Assembly: GCA_051653605.1 (NCBI GenBank)
Contig: JBOFWL010000075.1
Span: 1 to 36,152 of the forward strand
DNA: 36,152 bases
Direction of reading: 5' to 3'
Source of the DNA: JBOFWL01 sp051653605
GTDB taxonomy: Bacteria > Spirochaetota > Brevinematia > Brevinematales > Brevinemataceae
Every line of letters starts with the position of its first letter. Within the stretch, counting starts at the first letter, position 1. Made by a program: the position numbers and the translations under genes. Below, piece by piece: positions 24,084 to 32,878 of the stretch. The notes beneath the pieces were generated by a model. The model had not been told where the DNA came from. It saw nothing but the letters and a program-made list of their open reading frames with translations, and made no database searches.

Positions 24084-24202
24084 TCTTTTACGCAACTTTT
24101 TATATTCGAAAAATCTGCTTTCAGTATCTAGCAAGAGAGGTGTTTTATTCTTTATATTTATAGACTTATCATTATTTTTACTTGGAACAGTCAAATTCGT
24201 AA

Positions 24203-24233
24203 CAAAAAAAAGCAAGAGTATTTCATCTTACTT
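24203..24233 (-). terminator. Terminator of the GT2 gene
   Basis: On the minus strand AAGTAAGA and TCTTGCTT pair (one G-T wobble) and are followed by a T-run, beginning about 28 bases beyond the gene's stop. Confidence 0.65.
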
Positions 24234-24260
24234 TTTAATATAATTCGATTAAAAAAGCCT

Positions 24261-25253
24261 TTATTGTAATTCTGGATTATCAGCATTAATAAATCGAGCG
24301 ATAGAATCGGGAACCTTTTTATCTTTGAGATTAACCGTTTTTGCAGGAATGAATAGAGGCCTGCCTAAGGATTCGGTATGGATGCGGGCGATATATTCGC
24401 CTATAATTCCAAGCGCAAACAAAATTGCACCCGAAAAAAACACCTGCACTATTATTAAAGATGTCCATCCTGGGGCAAAACTACCAAAAAAATACGAATA
24501 AATTGCATATAATGAAATTATTCCAGAGGCAAACATCGCTCCTATCCCTAAATATTGAGTGAAAACAATAGGCGCGTAGCTAAATGAAAATAAGCCATCC
24601 TTTGCAAGTTGAATCATCTCTTTAATACCAAATTTGGTCTCCCCAGCTAGGCGTTCTGGGCGTTCAAACAGGATTTCCGTCTGCTTAAACCCTAACCATG
24701 ATACCAAAGCCCTATTGAAACGCTTTGTTTCTGGACATTTTATCACGATGTCAACAACTGCTCTATCCATTAAACGAAACTCGCCCACATCTTGGGGGAT
24801 TTCTGTAAAAGACATTGTATTAAGTAAGCGATAAAAAAGATAGGCTGATAGCCGTTTGAAAATACTCTCTCCGTCTCTAACTTTACGTCGCCCGTATACA
24901 ACTTGAAAACCTTCTTTCCATAGCGATAACATTCTTGGAATACACTCTGGGGGATCTTGCAAATCTGCATCCATTAAGACAACTGCCTGCCCAGAAGCAT
25001 AGCACATCCCCGCAAAGAACGCCATTTGTTGCCCACGATTAGCTGAAAATGAAACAATTTTAATTTGAGGGTGTTTTTCTGCGTAGACTTGAAGAATAGG
25101 CAAAGTTAGATCTTTAGATCCATCATCAACACAGATAATTTCATACTTATCAATGGAGAATTCTTCCATCTTCTGCATAATTGTATCTATACTTTGTTGA
25201 ATTACAGCTTCCTCATTATAGCACGGCATAACAAGAGACAAAAGTAAAGACAT
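24261..25253 (-). CDS. GT2-family polyprenyl-phosphate glycosyltransferase
   Basis: Membrane-anchored inverting glycosyltransferase of the DPM1/GtrB/ArnC type, which moves a sugar from a nucleotide donor to a lipid phosphate. 330 residues. GT-A domain: VMPCYNEEAVI (8-18), CVDDGSKD with D43/D44, SANRGQQMAFFAG, and DADLQDPPE with the metal-binding D95/D97. Then EFRLMDR, and the RLAGETKFGIKEMIQLAKDG segment that precedes the membrane part. Two C-terminal helices lie at about 228-255 and 265-292, followed by a cytosolic tail. The ATG has only a weak AGGA upstream. Probably supplies sugar for envelope glycans. Sugar unknown. Confidence 0.9.
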   Translation of the reverse strand: MSLLLSLVMPCYNEEAVIQQSIDTIMQKMEEFSIDKYEIICVDDGSKDLTLPILQVYAEKHPQIKIVSFSANRGQQMAFFAGMCYASGQAVVLMDADLQDPPECIPRMLSLWKEGFQVVYGRRKVRDGESIFKRLSAYLFYRLLNTMSFTEIPQDVGEFRLMDRAVVDIVIKCPETKRFNRALVSWLGFKQTEILFERPERLAGETKFGIKEMIQLAKDGLFSFSYAPIVFTQYLGIGAMFASGIISLYAIYSYFFGSFAPGWTSLIIVQVFFSGAILFALGIIGEYIARIHTESLGRPLFIPAKTVNLKDKKVPDSIARFINADNPELQ

Positions 25254-25577
25254 ACTGAATATCCTAGATTATATTTATTTGCACAGTTAATATAAACGTT
25301 GAAGTTTAATTGTTGAATTATATAAGGTACATAATTACAATCATCTTTTTAATTTATGATAGCGATTCCCTACTCTAACCCCATATTTTATACCAGAACA
25401 AACGGATTCATTATACTATTTAATCTAAAATTAGTCAATCTATAAATTAAATTCGAATCCTAAAATTCAGCACCAAAATAAGCACTAAATATTGTATATT
25501 ACAACACTTAAAATGCGATAATTTCACAAACAAATGGGTATTAGTTGTATTTAAAATTGAATTTGCAATAAAAATTA
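25254..25577. other. Intergenic stretch between divergent genes, little recognised
   Basis: It holds a likely -10 box (TATAAT, minus strand) for the GT2 gene close to its start, with a poor -35. Otherwise it is AT-rich with stop codons in all frames over most of its length. I see no RNA gene or repeat. A minus-strand open frame that reaches into the promoter at 25578 has no supporting signal. Confidence 0.4.
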
Positions 25578-25606
25578 TTGACAAATTATGGATAATCGTG
25601 TAGAAT
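25578..25606 (+). promoter_or_regulatory. Promoter of the two-repeat lipoprotein gene
   Basis: TTGACA (25578-25583), 17-base spacer, TAGAAT (25601-25606), about 82 bases before the ATG. Confidence 0.8.
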
Positions 25607-25628
25607 GAGGAGTGATTATGTAGTGGAC

Positions 25629-25653
25629 GTATTGGAATTGGTGATTTCAATAC
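25629..25653 (+). promoter_or_regulatory. Leader hairpin
   Basis: GTATTGGAA (25629-25637) and TTTCAATAC (25645-25653) form a 9-bp stem with one G-T wobble and a 7-base loop in the leader. There is no T-run, so it is not a terminator. It may stabilise the mRNA. Confidence 0.5.
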
Positions 25654-25687
25654 ACCTACTCGCTATTTATATCTTTAGGAGAGTTTT

Positions 25688-26893
25688 ATGAGTATCACAA
25701 GAAAATATTCCAGGTTACCGTGGATGCTTGGTGTTCTTTTCTTTGCTGCTTCTTGTTCTATTGCAGATAACACAGAACAAATAACAGGCGAAGAAAATTT
25801 TGAAATTGTTGATGAGTCTGCTATATCATCATCTCGTTCTGGATCAGTCCCTGCTGCTTCAGCAACGATATATCGTGATAAATACACTGCAAACAATTGG
25901 CGCAACTATAAAATTAATATATATCAACCACACCCTAAATGGATAATACAGCATGCTATACCAAGAAGTTTTCATTATGCAACTGTTAATGGCGACCAAT
26001 ATTGGTTTAACTTTATATTCTATTATCATAGGCAAGATGTTTGGTATCAAATTGTTAATAAAACTAAAAACCGCCTTGTCCAAGCAGGGTGGTCAACAGT
26101 TGAGTTACGTGATGTTATGCCAAAAGTTACAACATCTTATATGAAATCACATAGTTTAAGATCGTTATTTGTAAGATTCGACGTAGAGTTTGATCCCTCC
26201 ACTTATATGGGGAATGGATTCATGGGATTATACAGCCAAGATTGGCTCAGAGGCGGTATTAATAGAGGAGATATTTTCTGGGGTCCTATTCCTGACGACT
26301 ATACATTTACTCCTAGAAAATCTGGTAGCAGCTTAGGTATCTTTGCCTTCCATGGTACGCGTGTTGAGGGTGAACCTTTCCAAGACCGAAAAGAGATTCA
26401 TAGAAGTATGGTAAATCCTTTAAGCGATTGGAGACATTCTATTGGAAGAACAGTCACAGATAAAGGAATCTATGATTGGATTTTCATGAAAAATAAAAAG
26501 ATCAAATTCCACTATGCAACCGTTGATGATGAAAAATACTGGATGAATCTAACATTCTTTACTCACAGACAAGATGCTTGGTATCAAATTGTTGGTGATA
26601 AATATGGTCCGGTTCAATCAGGCTGGACAACAGTAAATATAAATCAGACTGATCGTCTTCATAACTTTGGCAGACCTAATGCTATATTTGCCTTTTTTGA
26701 TGTAGCTTTCGATCCAAGTACCCACATTACTAAAAGATACCTTGCTCTAAACTATTCAAAAGGAAATATTCCTGGAACATACCGTGGTGAATGGACTGAC
26801 ACAAATGATGTCCGATTTAAATTTTACCAAAGAAACCCAGGTTTATACATCTATGGTAACTTCCAATTAACAGAAGGCCATTTTCAAAAATAA
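25688..26893 (+). CDS. Lipoprotein with two internal repeats
   Basis: Unknown lipoprotein of 401 residues. ATG after AGGAGAG. Signal peptide with lipobox FFAASC, Cys23 lipidated. The mature part has two homologous units of about 90 residues, at ~95-187 and ~274-360. Each opens FHYATV, then YW.N..F..HRQD.WYQIV, a Gln-x-GW(S/T)TV turn, and closes F.DV.FDPST. They are joined by a linker of about 85 residues containing FWGPIPDDYTFTP and FAFHGTRVEGE. Content is rich in Trp, Tyr, Phe and His. I know no family with this pattern; the aromatic, repeated beta-like units might bind a ligand or carbohydrate, but that is speculation. Own promoter and terminator. Confidence 0.85.
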   Translation: MSITRKYSRLPWMLGVLFFAASCSIADNTEQITGEENFEIVDESAISSSRSGSVPAASATIYRDKYTANNWRNYKINIYQPHPKWIIQHAIPRSFHYATVNGDQYWFNFIFYYHRQDVWYQIVNKTKNRLVQAGWSTVELRDVMPKVTTSYMKSHSLRSLFVRFDVEFDPSTYMGNGFMGLYSQDWLRGGINRGDIFWGPIPDDYTFTPRKSGSSLGIFAFHGTRVEGEPFQDRKEIHRSMVNPLSDWRHSIGRTVTDKGIYDWIFMKNKKIKFHYATVDDEKYWMNLTFFTHRQDAWYQIVGDKYGPVQSGWTTVNINQTDRLHNFGRPNAIFAFFDVAFDPSTHITKRYLALNYSKGNIPGTYRGEWTDTNDVRFKFYQRNPGLYIYGNFQLTEGHFQK

Positions 26894-26917
26894 ATCTTCT
26901 ACTTCATAGGATTATCA

Positions 26918-26945
26918 ACCCCTCTGTAATACAGAGGGGTTTTTA
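26918..26945 (+). terminator. Terminator of the two-repeat lipoprotein gene
   Basis: ACCCCTCTGTA and TACAGAGGGGT around a very short loop, followed by a T-run. Confidence 0.9.
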
Positions 26946-26990
26946 TTTATACCCAAAATGTTGTATATTTGAAAGCTTCTAAAATCTATC

Positions 26991-27019
26991 TTGACATAAC
27001 ATATATCATGCTATATAAT
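26991..27019 (+). promoter_or_regulatory. ulaE operon promoter
   Basis: TTGACA (26991-26996), 17-base spacer, TATAAT (27014-27019): consensus in every base. The ulaE ribosome site GGGGGA follows within 20 bases, so the leader is very short. I see no clear operator dyad. Confidence 0.85.
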
Positions 27020-27039
27020 AAAGATACAAGGGGGAAGAT

Positions 27040-27906
27040 ATGCTCATTGGATTGTATGAAAAAGCTCTTCCAAAATCATGTTCTTGGCAATATAGACTAG
27101 AAAAAGCTAAAGAATGGGGTTTTGGATTTTTAGAAATTTCTATTGATGAAAGCGACGAACGCTTAGCTCGTTTAGATTGGTCATCCGCCCAAAAATATGA
27201 ACTTTTACACCTCAGTCGAGATATTAATATTCCCATTTCATCAATGTGTCTTAGTGGGCATCGTAAATATGCCTATGGGTCTTCTGATAAAAATATTGTA
27301 AAAAAAGCAAGAGAAATATTCGATAAAGCCCTAGACTTTGCGCTATTTTGTGGAGTTAGAAATATTCAACTTGCAGGTTATGATGTATACTATGAAGATA
27401 GTACCCCATCCTCAAAGCAACAATTTAAAGATGAACTTGCCCTTGCTGTTGAAAAGGCCGCCGCAAATCAAGTAATGCTATCTATTGAAATTATGGATCA
27501 TCCATTTATGAGCTCTATTACCCGTTTCGCAGATATTACTAAAGATATTCATTCCCCTTGGTTAACTGTTTATCCAGATGTTGGCAATTTAACCGCATGG
27601 TGGAATAATATTCCAGAAGAATTTTCAAAATACATTCATCGAATATCTGCTATTCATTTAAAAGATACATTGCCTGTTAGCCCGAGATCTCAAGGGGTTT
27701 TCCGAGATCTTCAACTAGGACAAGGAACTGTAGATTTCAATCAAGTATTCTCAATCCTCAAAGAACTCAACTACCAAGGGGCTTTCGTTATCGAACTTTG
27801 GGGGGATCCACCCGCAAACGCTCCTGCAAACTTTGATGCTGAGCAAAATATTTTACATGCTCAAAATTTTATTCTTCAAAAGATGAAAGAAACTCAATAT
27901 CTTTAG
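27040..27906 (+). CDS. ulaE: L-ribulose-5-phosphate (L-xylulose-5-phosphate) 3-epimerase
   Basis: Cytosolic TIM-barrel enzyme that converts L-xylulose 5-phosphate to L-ribulose 5-phosphate in ascorbate breakdown. 288 residues, matching E. coli UlaE closely in motif order: GLYEKALP, FLEISIDESDERLARLDW, SMCLSGHRK, NIQLAGYDVYYE. The metal ligands are recognisable as E150 (IEIMD), D180 (YPDVGN), H206 (IHLKDT) and E252 (IELW). First gene of the plus-strand operon; ulaF follows after 10 bases. The chemistry of this enzyme and UlaF complements UlaD of the convergent operon. Confidence 0.95.
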   Translation: MLIGLYEKALPKSCSWQYRLEKAKEWGFGFLEISIDESDERLARLDWSSAQKYELLHLSRDINIPISSMCLSGHRKYAYGSSDKNIVKKAREIFDKALDFALFCGVRNIQLAGYDVYYEDSTPSSKQQFKDELALAVEKAAANQVMLSIEIMDHPFMSSITRFADITKDIHSPWLTVYPDVGNLTAWWNNIPEEFSKYIHRISAIHLKDTLPVSPRSQGVFRDLQLGQGTVDFNQVFSILKELNYQGAFVIELWGDPPANAPANFDAEQNILHAQNFILQKMKETQYL

Positions 27907-27916
27907 GGGGAAGTCG

Positions 27917-28609
27917 ATGCTTCATGATTTAAAAGAGCAAGTTTTCATTGCTAATAAAGAGCTTGTTACACAAAACCTAGTTATTCTTACATGGGGAAAC
28001 GCAAGTGCCTACGATAAATCTACTGGTTTTTTCGTTATTAAACCTAGTGGCGTGCCTTATAGCTCGATGAAAGCCTCTGATATGGTTATTGTTGATCTCG
28101 AAGGGACAGTCGTTGACGGCGCTCTCAAGCCATCAACAGATATGGCAACCCATTTAGCCTTATATAAAGCATGGGGAGACAGTGTCCAAGGGGTGGTTCA
28201 TACCCACTCAAAACACGCTGTTATCTGGGCGCAATCAGGAAAAGATATACCTGCTTTAGGAACAACGCATGCTGATTATTTTTATGGCGATATTCCATGC
28301 TTAGATACCTTAACTCCCAAAGAAGTTGAGGATGGATATGAAAAAAATACTGGTCTAAAAATTATTAGTGGGTTTAATACTCGAAACATTAAGCCACTAG
28401 AATGTCCTGGATGTATTCTCAGCGGGCATGGCCCCTTTACGTGGGGGAAGTCCGTTGAAAAAGCTGTTGAAAACTCTATAGTTTTAGAATCTATAGCTGA
28501 AATGGCATTACATACTCTTGCAATAAATCCTGAAAGTCGCTTACCTAATCACATTATGAATAAGCACTACCAGAGAAAACACGGAGAAAATGCGTATTAT
28601 GGTCAATAA
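27917..28609 (+). CDS. ulaF: L-ribulose-5-phosphate 4-epimerase
   Basis: Class II aldolase-fold zinc enzyme that converts L-ribulose 5-phosphate to D-xylulose 5-phosphate, the exit from the ascorbate route into the pentose phosphate pathway. 230 residues, typical of AraD/UlaF/SgbE. Zinc ligands H95 and H97 (HTHSKHA) and H171 (SGHGPFTWG), plus D75 in PSTDMATHLALY. TWGNAS and KPSGVPYSSM form the phosphate site. ATG follows GGGGGAAG. Called UlaF rather than AraD because of its ula neighbours. Confidence 0.95.
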   Translation: MLHDLKEQVFIANKELVTQNLVILTWGNASAYDKSTGFFVIKPSGVPYSSMKASDMVIVDLEGTVVDGALKPSTDMATHLALYKAWGDSVQGVVHTHSKHAVIWAQSGKDIPALGTTHADYFYGDIPCLDTLTPKEVEDGYEKNTGLKIISGFNTRNIKPLECPGCILSGHGPFTWGKSVEKAVENSIVLESIAEMALHTLAINPESRLPNHIMNKHYQRKHGENAYYGQ

Positions 28610-28624
28610 AGATGGATATCTTTC

Positions 28625-29353
28625 TTGAATTTAAATATTGAACAGCAGATTCTTAGCATCCTATATGAAAAAAGACGCCTCTCTTATCGAGAGTTGGCTA
28701 TAGCTCTTGGTCTGTCTATTCCTACTGTTCGAAAAAAAACGAGTGGTCTTATATCGAAATCTTTATTAAAATCTGTTTATGGAGGAGTAGAATATTATTC
28801 TGAAGAATCTAAACAGGATAAAGAAATCTTTGCCATTGCGCTAGAAGCAGTAAAACTAATTAATGAAGGCGACACGATTTACTTAGGGCCAGGGAAAACT
28901 GTGGCGGCACTCTGCCCTCATATTTCTGCATATAAACAGCTAACTGTCTTCACCAATTCACTCCCTATATTAGAAAATCTAGCTGATATGCCCAATATTA
29001 CACTGTTTTCAATTGGTGGGATGTATCAACATTCAAACAAATCATTTTCTCTTTTCCACAATCATCTTATTAACATTAATATCAATAAGGCCTTCATCAG
29101 TGCTACAGCAATTGACCCTGAACTAGGAATTGCACACCGGATTCCCGAGAATAAAGAAACCGTTGAAACAATCTCAGCAAACGCAAAAAAAATTATTTTT
29201 ATAGGTTCTAAAGATAAATTTGATGTTCATGGCCCTTTTATGGTGATGCCTATTAATGCGCTAGATACAATTGTTAGCTCTCAGGGACTAAATCATCATA
29301 TTATAGAAAAATTAAAGTGTAGAAATATTAATGTTGTTCTAGCTTCTTATTAA
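28625..29353 (+). CDS. DeoR-family transcriptional regulator of the ula locus
   Basis: DNA-binding regulator of 242 residues. N-terminal helix-turn-helix, SYRELAIALGLSIPTVRKKTSGL. The C-terminal sugar-phosphate sensing domain (DeoR/ribose isomerase-like fold) has GDTIYLGPGKTV, LTVFTNSLPIL, FSIGG and KKIIFIGSKDKFD. Start TTG 28625; the ribosome site is weak and an ATG at 28612 is out of frame. Third gene of the operon with ulaE and ulaF, and so probably the local counterpart of UlaR, sensing an ascorbate-pathway phosphate. Its target could be the repeats at the ulaC promoter. Confidence 0.85.
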   Translation: MNLNIEQQILSILYEKRRLSYRELAIALGLSIPTVRKKTSGLISKSLLKSVYGGVEYYSEESKQDKEIFAIALEAVKLINEGDTIYLGPGKTVAALCPHISAYKQLTVFTNSLPILENLADMPNITLFSIGGMYQHSNKSFSLFHNHLINININKAFISATAIDPELGIAHRIPENKETVETISANAKKIIFIGSKDKFDVHGPFMVMPINALDTIVSSQGLNHHIIEKLKCRNINVVLASY

Positions 29354-29360
29354 AAAATAT

Positions 29361-29393
29361 CCCCTAAACCATTATGATTTAGGGGATTAATTT
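29361..29393. terminator. Bidirectional terminator between the two ula operons
   Basis: CCCCTAAA (29361-29368) and TTTAGGGG (29378-29385) pair around a 9-base loop, with T-rich sequence beyond. The ulaD stop codon begins at the end of this element, so it serves both convergent operons. Confidence 0.8.
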
Positions 29394-30049
29394 TACTTCC
29401 AATATTTTCTCATCTCATCCTTATAGGCTCTTGCTTCTGCAATAGGATCCTTTGCATTACGAAGATTTCTACCGACGATAAAAGCTTTTACAGGGATATC
29501 TTTAAATAGCTTAATATCATTGATTTCAAGGCCACCCGTTACGGAAACCTCAAACCCCATTTCTGCAAGTTTGGCGACTTTTTGAATATCTTCTTGCCCC
29601 CAATTTTGACCAGCCGCTTGAGCATCTCTACCTCTGTGATAGATCGCCTGTTTTATCCCAATTTTTCGCCACTCTTCAGCTTCTTCAAATGTCCAATTGC
29701 CAAAAAGTTCTGCTTGGATATCTCCGTTAGGATATTTCTTTGCTTCTGTTAATGCCGTTTCGAACGTAGCTAAGGGAGCAGCACAGATTACAGTCATCCA
29801 ATTTGCCCCATTCTCTCCAATCATTGTTTTTGCAAGCAGAGCGCCTGCATCTGCAACTTTAATATCGCAGACAATAGTATGATCTGGATATAAAGCTCTT
29901 AACGCACGCAACGCTTGAGTTCCTGCAGTTGTACAAAGAACTGTGCCTGCCTCAATAACATCAAGTTCTGAGGCAAGAATACGCGTACTTTCTAATGCTT
30001 CTTCAAGAGATGTGTTATCTAGAGCAAGTTGTAAAAGAGGTATAGCCAT
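29393..30049 (-). CDS. ulaD: 3-keto-L-gulonate-6-phosphate decarboxylase
   Basis: TIM-barrel decarboxylase of the orotidine-5-phosphate decarboxylase suprafamily. It turns 3-keto-L-gulonate 6-phosphate into L-xylulose 5-phosphate and CO2. 218 residues. Active-site residues known from E. coli UlaD are all present: D11, E33, D62, K64 and D67 (DIKVADAG), E114 (AELFG), H138 and R141 (YHRGRDAQAAG). GGLEINDI binds phosphate. Last gene of the minus-strand operon, 9 bases after ulaB. Confidence 0.96.
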   Translation of the reverse strand: MAIPLLQLALDNTSLEEALESTRILASELDVIEAGTVLCTTAGTQALRALRALYPDHTIVCDIKVADAGALLAKTMIGENGANWMTVICAAPLATFETALTEAKKYPNGDIQAELFGNWTFEEAEEWRKIGIKQAIYHRGRDAQAAGQNWGQEDIQKVAKLAEMGFEVSVTGGLEINDIKLFKDIPVKAFIVGRNLRNAKDPIAEARAYKDEMRKYWK

Positions 30050-30058
30050 ACCAAACTC

Positions 30059-30337
30059 CTATTGTAAATTATTTTCTTTAATCTTATCCGCAATTTCTTG
30101 CTCTGAGAGTAAGTTTTTAAGCCCAATGACTTTTGTTTTTTCATCAACTTTGAAATTTTCAACAATGGAGACCGAGCAAAAAACAACATCATAATTTCGA
30201 GCAACGGGCTTCGCTTCAGATAAACTTAAGTGCGTAACCTCTGCTGGTATATTCATTTCTTTGAGAACTTTCGAGATTTTCATCTTGATCATCTGACTCG
30301 ACCCCATACCGCTGATACAGCTTACAAGAACTTTCAT
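30059..30337 (-). CDS. ulaB: Ascorbate PTS component EIIB
   Basis: Cytosolic phosphocarrier of the ascorbate phosphotransferase system. It receives phosphate from EIIA on Cys7 (VSCISGMGSS) and passes it to the sugar in EIIC. 92 residues, normal for lactose/ascorbate-type EIIB. Good GGAGG before the ATG. It lies between ulaA and ulaD with about 9 bases on each side. Confidence 0.94.
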   Translation of the reverse strand: MKVLVSCISGMGSSQMIKMKISKVLKEMNIPAEVTHLSLSEAKPVARNYDVVFCSVSIVENFKVDEKTKVIGLKNLLSEQEIADKIKENNLQ

Positions 30338-30346
30338 AGCTACCTC

Positions 30347-31768
30347 CTATTGAGCGTCATGTTTAAAATAATGCTCTTTATTACGCATATACTGGACTTG
30401 TGGAATAATAAGCATTCCAAGGATAACAACAACCGTTGCTATAACAGGACCATACGATAAAATAATACCTATAATAGGCCAAAGAGTTGAGAAATCAATA
30501 TTACCGTGCCAGCCACCATATTGGTATAATTTGAAATACCATGCAGCAAACGCCCCTCCTACTACTTGCAAAATGCCACAAGCAATAGGCAAAATAGTAG
30601 CTGCTCGAACACCACCTCGTTTATTGGCAAAAACAGCAACTGTTGCATTGTCGAAAAATAGTGGGACAAACCCTGGAATAATCATAATTGGTGAACGGAA
30701 AATTAATAATCCTGCAATAGCAACAAACTGCCCAATTGCTCCCATGATGAATCCCCAGAGGATAGCATTAGGTGGTGCAAAACCATACGTAGCCGCACAA
30801 TCAATACCAGGCATAACGCCAGGAAGAAGCTTCTCTGAAATTCCACGGAAAGACTCTGTCATTTCAGATACAAACATTCTTACACCTGTTCTCAGAATTT
30901 CAAGGTAAACAGCAAATAAAAGAGCTTTTGAAACAATATACATTGGGAAAGATAGAGATGTTGAAAAGCCTTTATCTAATTCTCTCATATATTCTTCGCC
31001 TAATATACCCATCAGTGTTCCAAAGAAAATCATCATGAGAACACCTGTCGCTATAATATTATCATTAAATATTTTTAGCCACCCTGGTAATTCTAGGTTT
31101 TCAAGATTCTTTTTAGGATCCCCCAATTTAGGAGCTAACTTATCTGTTGCCCAAATAGCCAACATCTGTTGGTGCCCCACAGTAAACCCTGAATTATCCG
31201 TGAGATTTTCCGTTGCTTCAACAACAAGGTTTGAAAAAACAGCCCAATAAGTTCCAACAAGAAGACCTACAACAATAGCTCCTGTTGTATTTCGTAAATC
31301 TGGAGCAAGAAAGAAAACAATCCATGTCACCGTTGTTGCCTGCTGAACCATAATATGCCCAGTGACAAACAATGCTCGGATTTTTGTTATTTTTCTAAGA
31401 GCTACAAGAAGAATATTCCAGAAAAAGCCAATTAATAGCGCAAAAAGTGTATAAGATACAGCTAATCCTATACCTTCGAGGGCACTATTAACAGCATTTA
31501 ACCCAAAATAAGGGTCGATAACCGCCGCATTCAGCTGAAATCGTTCATTAAGACCTGCTAAAATGGGTCGGAATGTCGCAACAAGGCCTCCAGCCCCAAC
31601 ATTTAGAATCATATACCCAACAGTTGCCTTAATAAATCCGCCTACAGACTCATAAAACGGCTTACCAAGAAGCATATATCCAATCAGAACAATAAATCCT
31701 ACAAAAAATTCTGGCTTAGTAAGGATATTGTTTGCAAACCATAGCCAAATAGTATTTAAAACTTCCAT
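30347..31768 (-). CDS. ulaA: Ascorbate PTS membrane component EIIC
   Basis: Inner-membrane channel that takes up L-ascorbate while it is phosphorylated. 473 residues with about eleven hydrophobic segments. It matches E. coli UlaA in GYMLLGK near the start, TGHIMVQQAT, the FTVGHQQMLAIWATDKLAP loop, LPGWLKIFNDNI, GVRMFVSEMTESFRGIS, PGIDCAATYGFAPNA-like PPNAILWGF, and IIPGFVPLFFDNATVAVFAN. Ribosome site AGGAGA before the ATG. Third gene of the operon. Confidence 0.96.
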   Translation of the reverse strand: MEVLNTIWLWFANNILTKPEFFVGFIVLIGYMLLGKPFYESVGGFIKATVGYMILNVGAGGLVATFRPILAGLNERFQLNAAVIDPYFGLNAVNSALEGIGLAVSYTLFALLIGFFWNILLVALRKITKIRALFVTGHIMVQQATTVTWIVFFLAPDLRNTTGAIVVGLLVGTYWAVFSNLVVEATENLTDNSGFTVGHQQMLAIWATDKLAPKLGDPKKNLENLELPGWLKIFNDNIIATGVLMMIFFGTLMGILGEEYMRELDKGFSTSLSFPMYIVSKALLFAVYLEILRTGVRMFVSEMTESFRGISEKLLPGVMPGIDCAATYGFAPPNAILWGFIMGAIGQFVAIAGLLIFRSPIMIIPGFVPLFFDNATVAVFANKRGGVRAATILPIACGILQVVGGAFAAWYFKLYQYGGWHGNIDFSTLWPIIGIILSYGPVIATVVVILGMLIIPQVQYMRNKEHYFKHDAQ

Positions 31769-31791
31769 AAGATTCTCCTAAAAATATATTT

Positions 31792-32856
31792 TTATAAAAA
31801 TGCGGTGAATGGAACATCAGCATCAACCGAGAATACATCACTAAATCCACGATAATGCTGGAAATAAATCCGCCCCTTATCATTAGGATAGGTGAATTTT
31901 CCTCCAACTTGCCAAATAAAAGGATTGAATTTATATTGGAGACGATCTTTTCTCATATTCCATAAGGCGACAATTTCATTAGGATCTGCCTGAAAGTTTG
32001 TCCAGATATCATGGTGAACAGGAATAACAACCGATGATTGAAGAGATTCTGCCATCCGAAGAATATCGATAGATGTCATTTTATCTGTGATACCTCTAGG
32101 ATTTTCTCCAAAAGCACCTAGACAGATATCAATTTTATGTTCATTGCCGTGCTTAGCGTAAAAATTTGAATAATGGGAATCTGCAGCATGATAAATATTT
32201 CCGCCACTTGTTTTAAATAAGAAGTTTACAGCCATTTCATCCATATCCATTACGGGTTTACCCTTTAATTGCACATCTTCCGATGCGGTTACAAGGCATG
32301 TTCGATCAAAGGATTCCAAGGCACAAATTTCAACATCTTTAACTTTAACACTATCCCCTGGCTTAACAGTCACACATTGATTTTCTGGCACACCCCATGA
32401 TAGCCATTTTTCAACCACTTTTTTAGGGCCAATAAATTTAACTGTATTAGGGCAATTTTGAACCACCGCCGCAGCCACATTAACATCTAAGTGGTCTGAA
32501 TGGATATGAGAAACAACTATTGCATCTACATTTGTTATTTTAAAAGGGTCCATAACCATCGGTTGATTACGTAAGTTAGGTTGTTGCTCTTGGCATCCAC
32601 TCATTCTCATCATTTGATGACCTTTTGCCATTAAGCCTTTACCATGGCTACGTTTTCCAACCCCACACCAGAGATCCATACAGATATTAGTGCTTTTATC
32701 TGTTTTAATCCAAATTCCAGTACAGCCTAGCCACCAAAGTGCTACTGTATTTGGAGCAACTTTTTCCATATCAATTTCTTCGGTTAGCCATGTTCCCCAT
32801 TCTGGAAATGTATCTTTAATCCAGGAATCCCTTGTGATTTCCGTAACTTTACTCAT
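31792..32856 (-). CDS. ulaG: L-ascorbate-6-phosphate lactonase
   Basis: Metallo-beta-lactamase-fold enzyme that opens the lactone ring of ascorbate 6-phosphate to 3-keto-L-gulonate 6-phosphate in the cytosol. 354 residues, the size of E. coli UlaG. The metal motif HxHxDH is SHIHSDHLD (H117, H119, D121, H122). WWLGCTGIWIKT, IKDTFPEWGTWL, NIYHAADSHYSN and VIPVHHDIWTNF are family blocks. ATG after GGAGAAGG. Second gene of the operon, 22 bases after ulaC. Confidence 0.96.
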   Translation of the reverse strand: MSKVTEITRDSWIKDTFPEWGTWLTEEIDMEKVAPNTVALWWLGCTGIWIKTDKSTNICMDLWCGVGKRSHGKGLMAKGHQMMRMSGCQEQQPNLRNQPMVMDPFKITNVDAIVVSHIHSDHLDVNVAAAVVQNCPNTVKFIGPKKVVEKWLSWGVPENQCVTVKPGDSVKVKDVEICALESFDRTCLVTASEDVQLKGKPVMDMDEMAVNFLFKTSGGNIYHAADSHYSNFYAKHGNEHKIDICLGAFGENPRGITDKMTSIDILRMAESLQSSVVIPVHHDIWTNFQADPNEIVALWNMRKDRLQYKFNPFIWQVGGKFTYPNDKGRIYFQHYRGFSDVFSVDADVPFTAFL

Positions 32857-32878
32857 ACCTTCTCCTTCAATAATTGTA

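Larger units (their letters stand above)
22405..24131. repeat. Tandem duplication of a lipoprotein gene unit
   Basis: Two direct units, 22405-23272 and 23273-24131. Each holds, on the minus strand, a promoter, ribosome site, lipoprotein gene and terminator. The terminators are identical, the ~115 bases upstream of each start codon are nearly identical, and the signal-peptide codons match closely, while the gene middles have diverged. The units are about 860-869 bases long; the difference is explained by a three-codon length change inside the genes. Confidence 0.9.

Noticed and set aside
25447..25905. Minus-strand frames over the lipoprotein promoter and start
   Set aside because: They are antisense to a consensus promoter and a clear signal peptide, and have no ribosome site or promoter.
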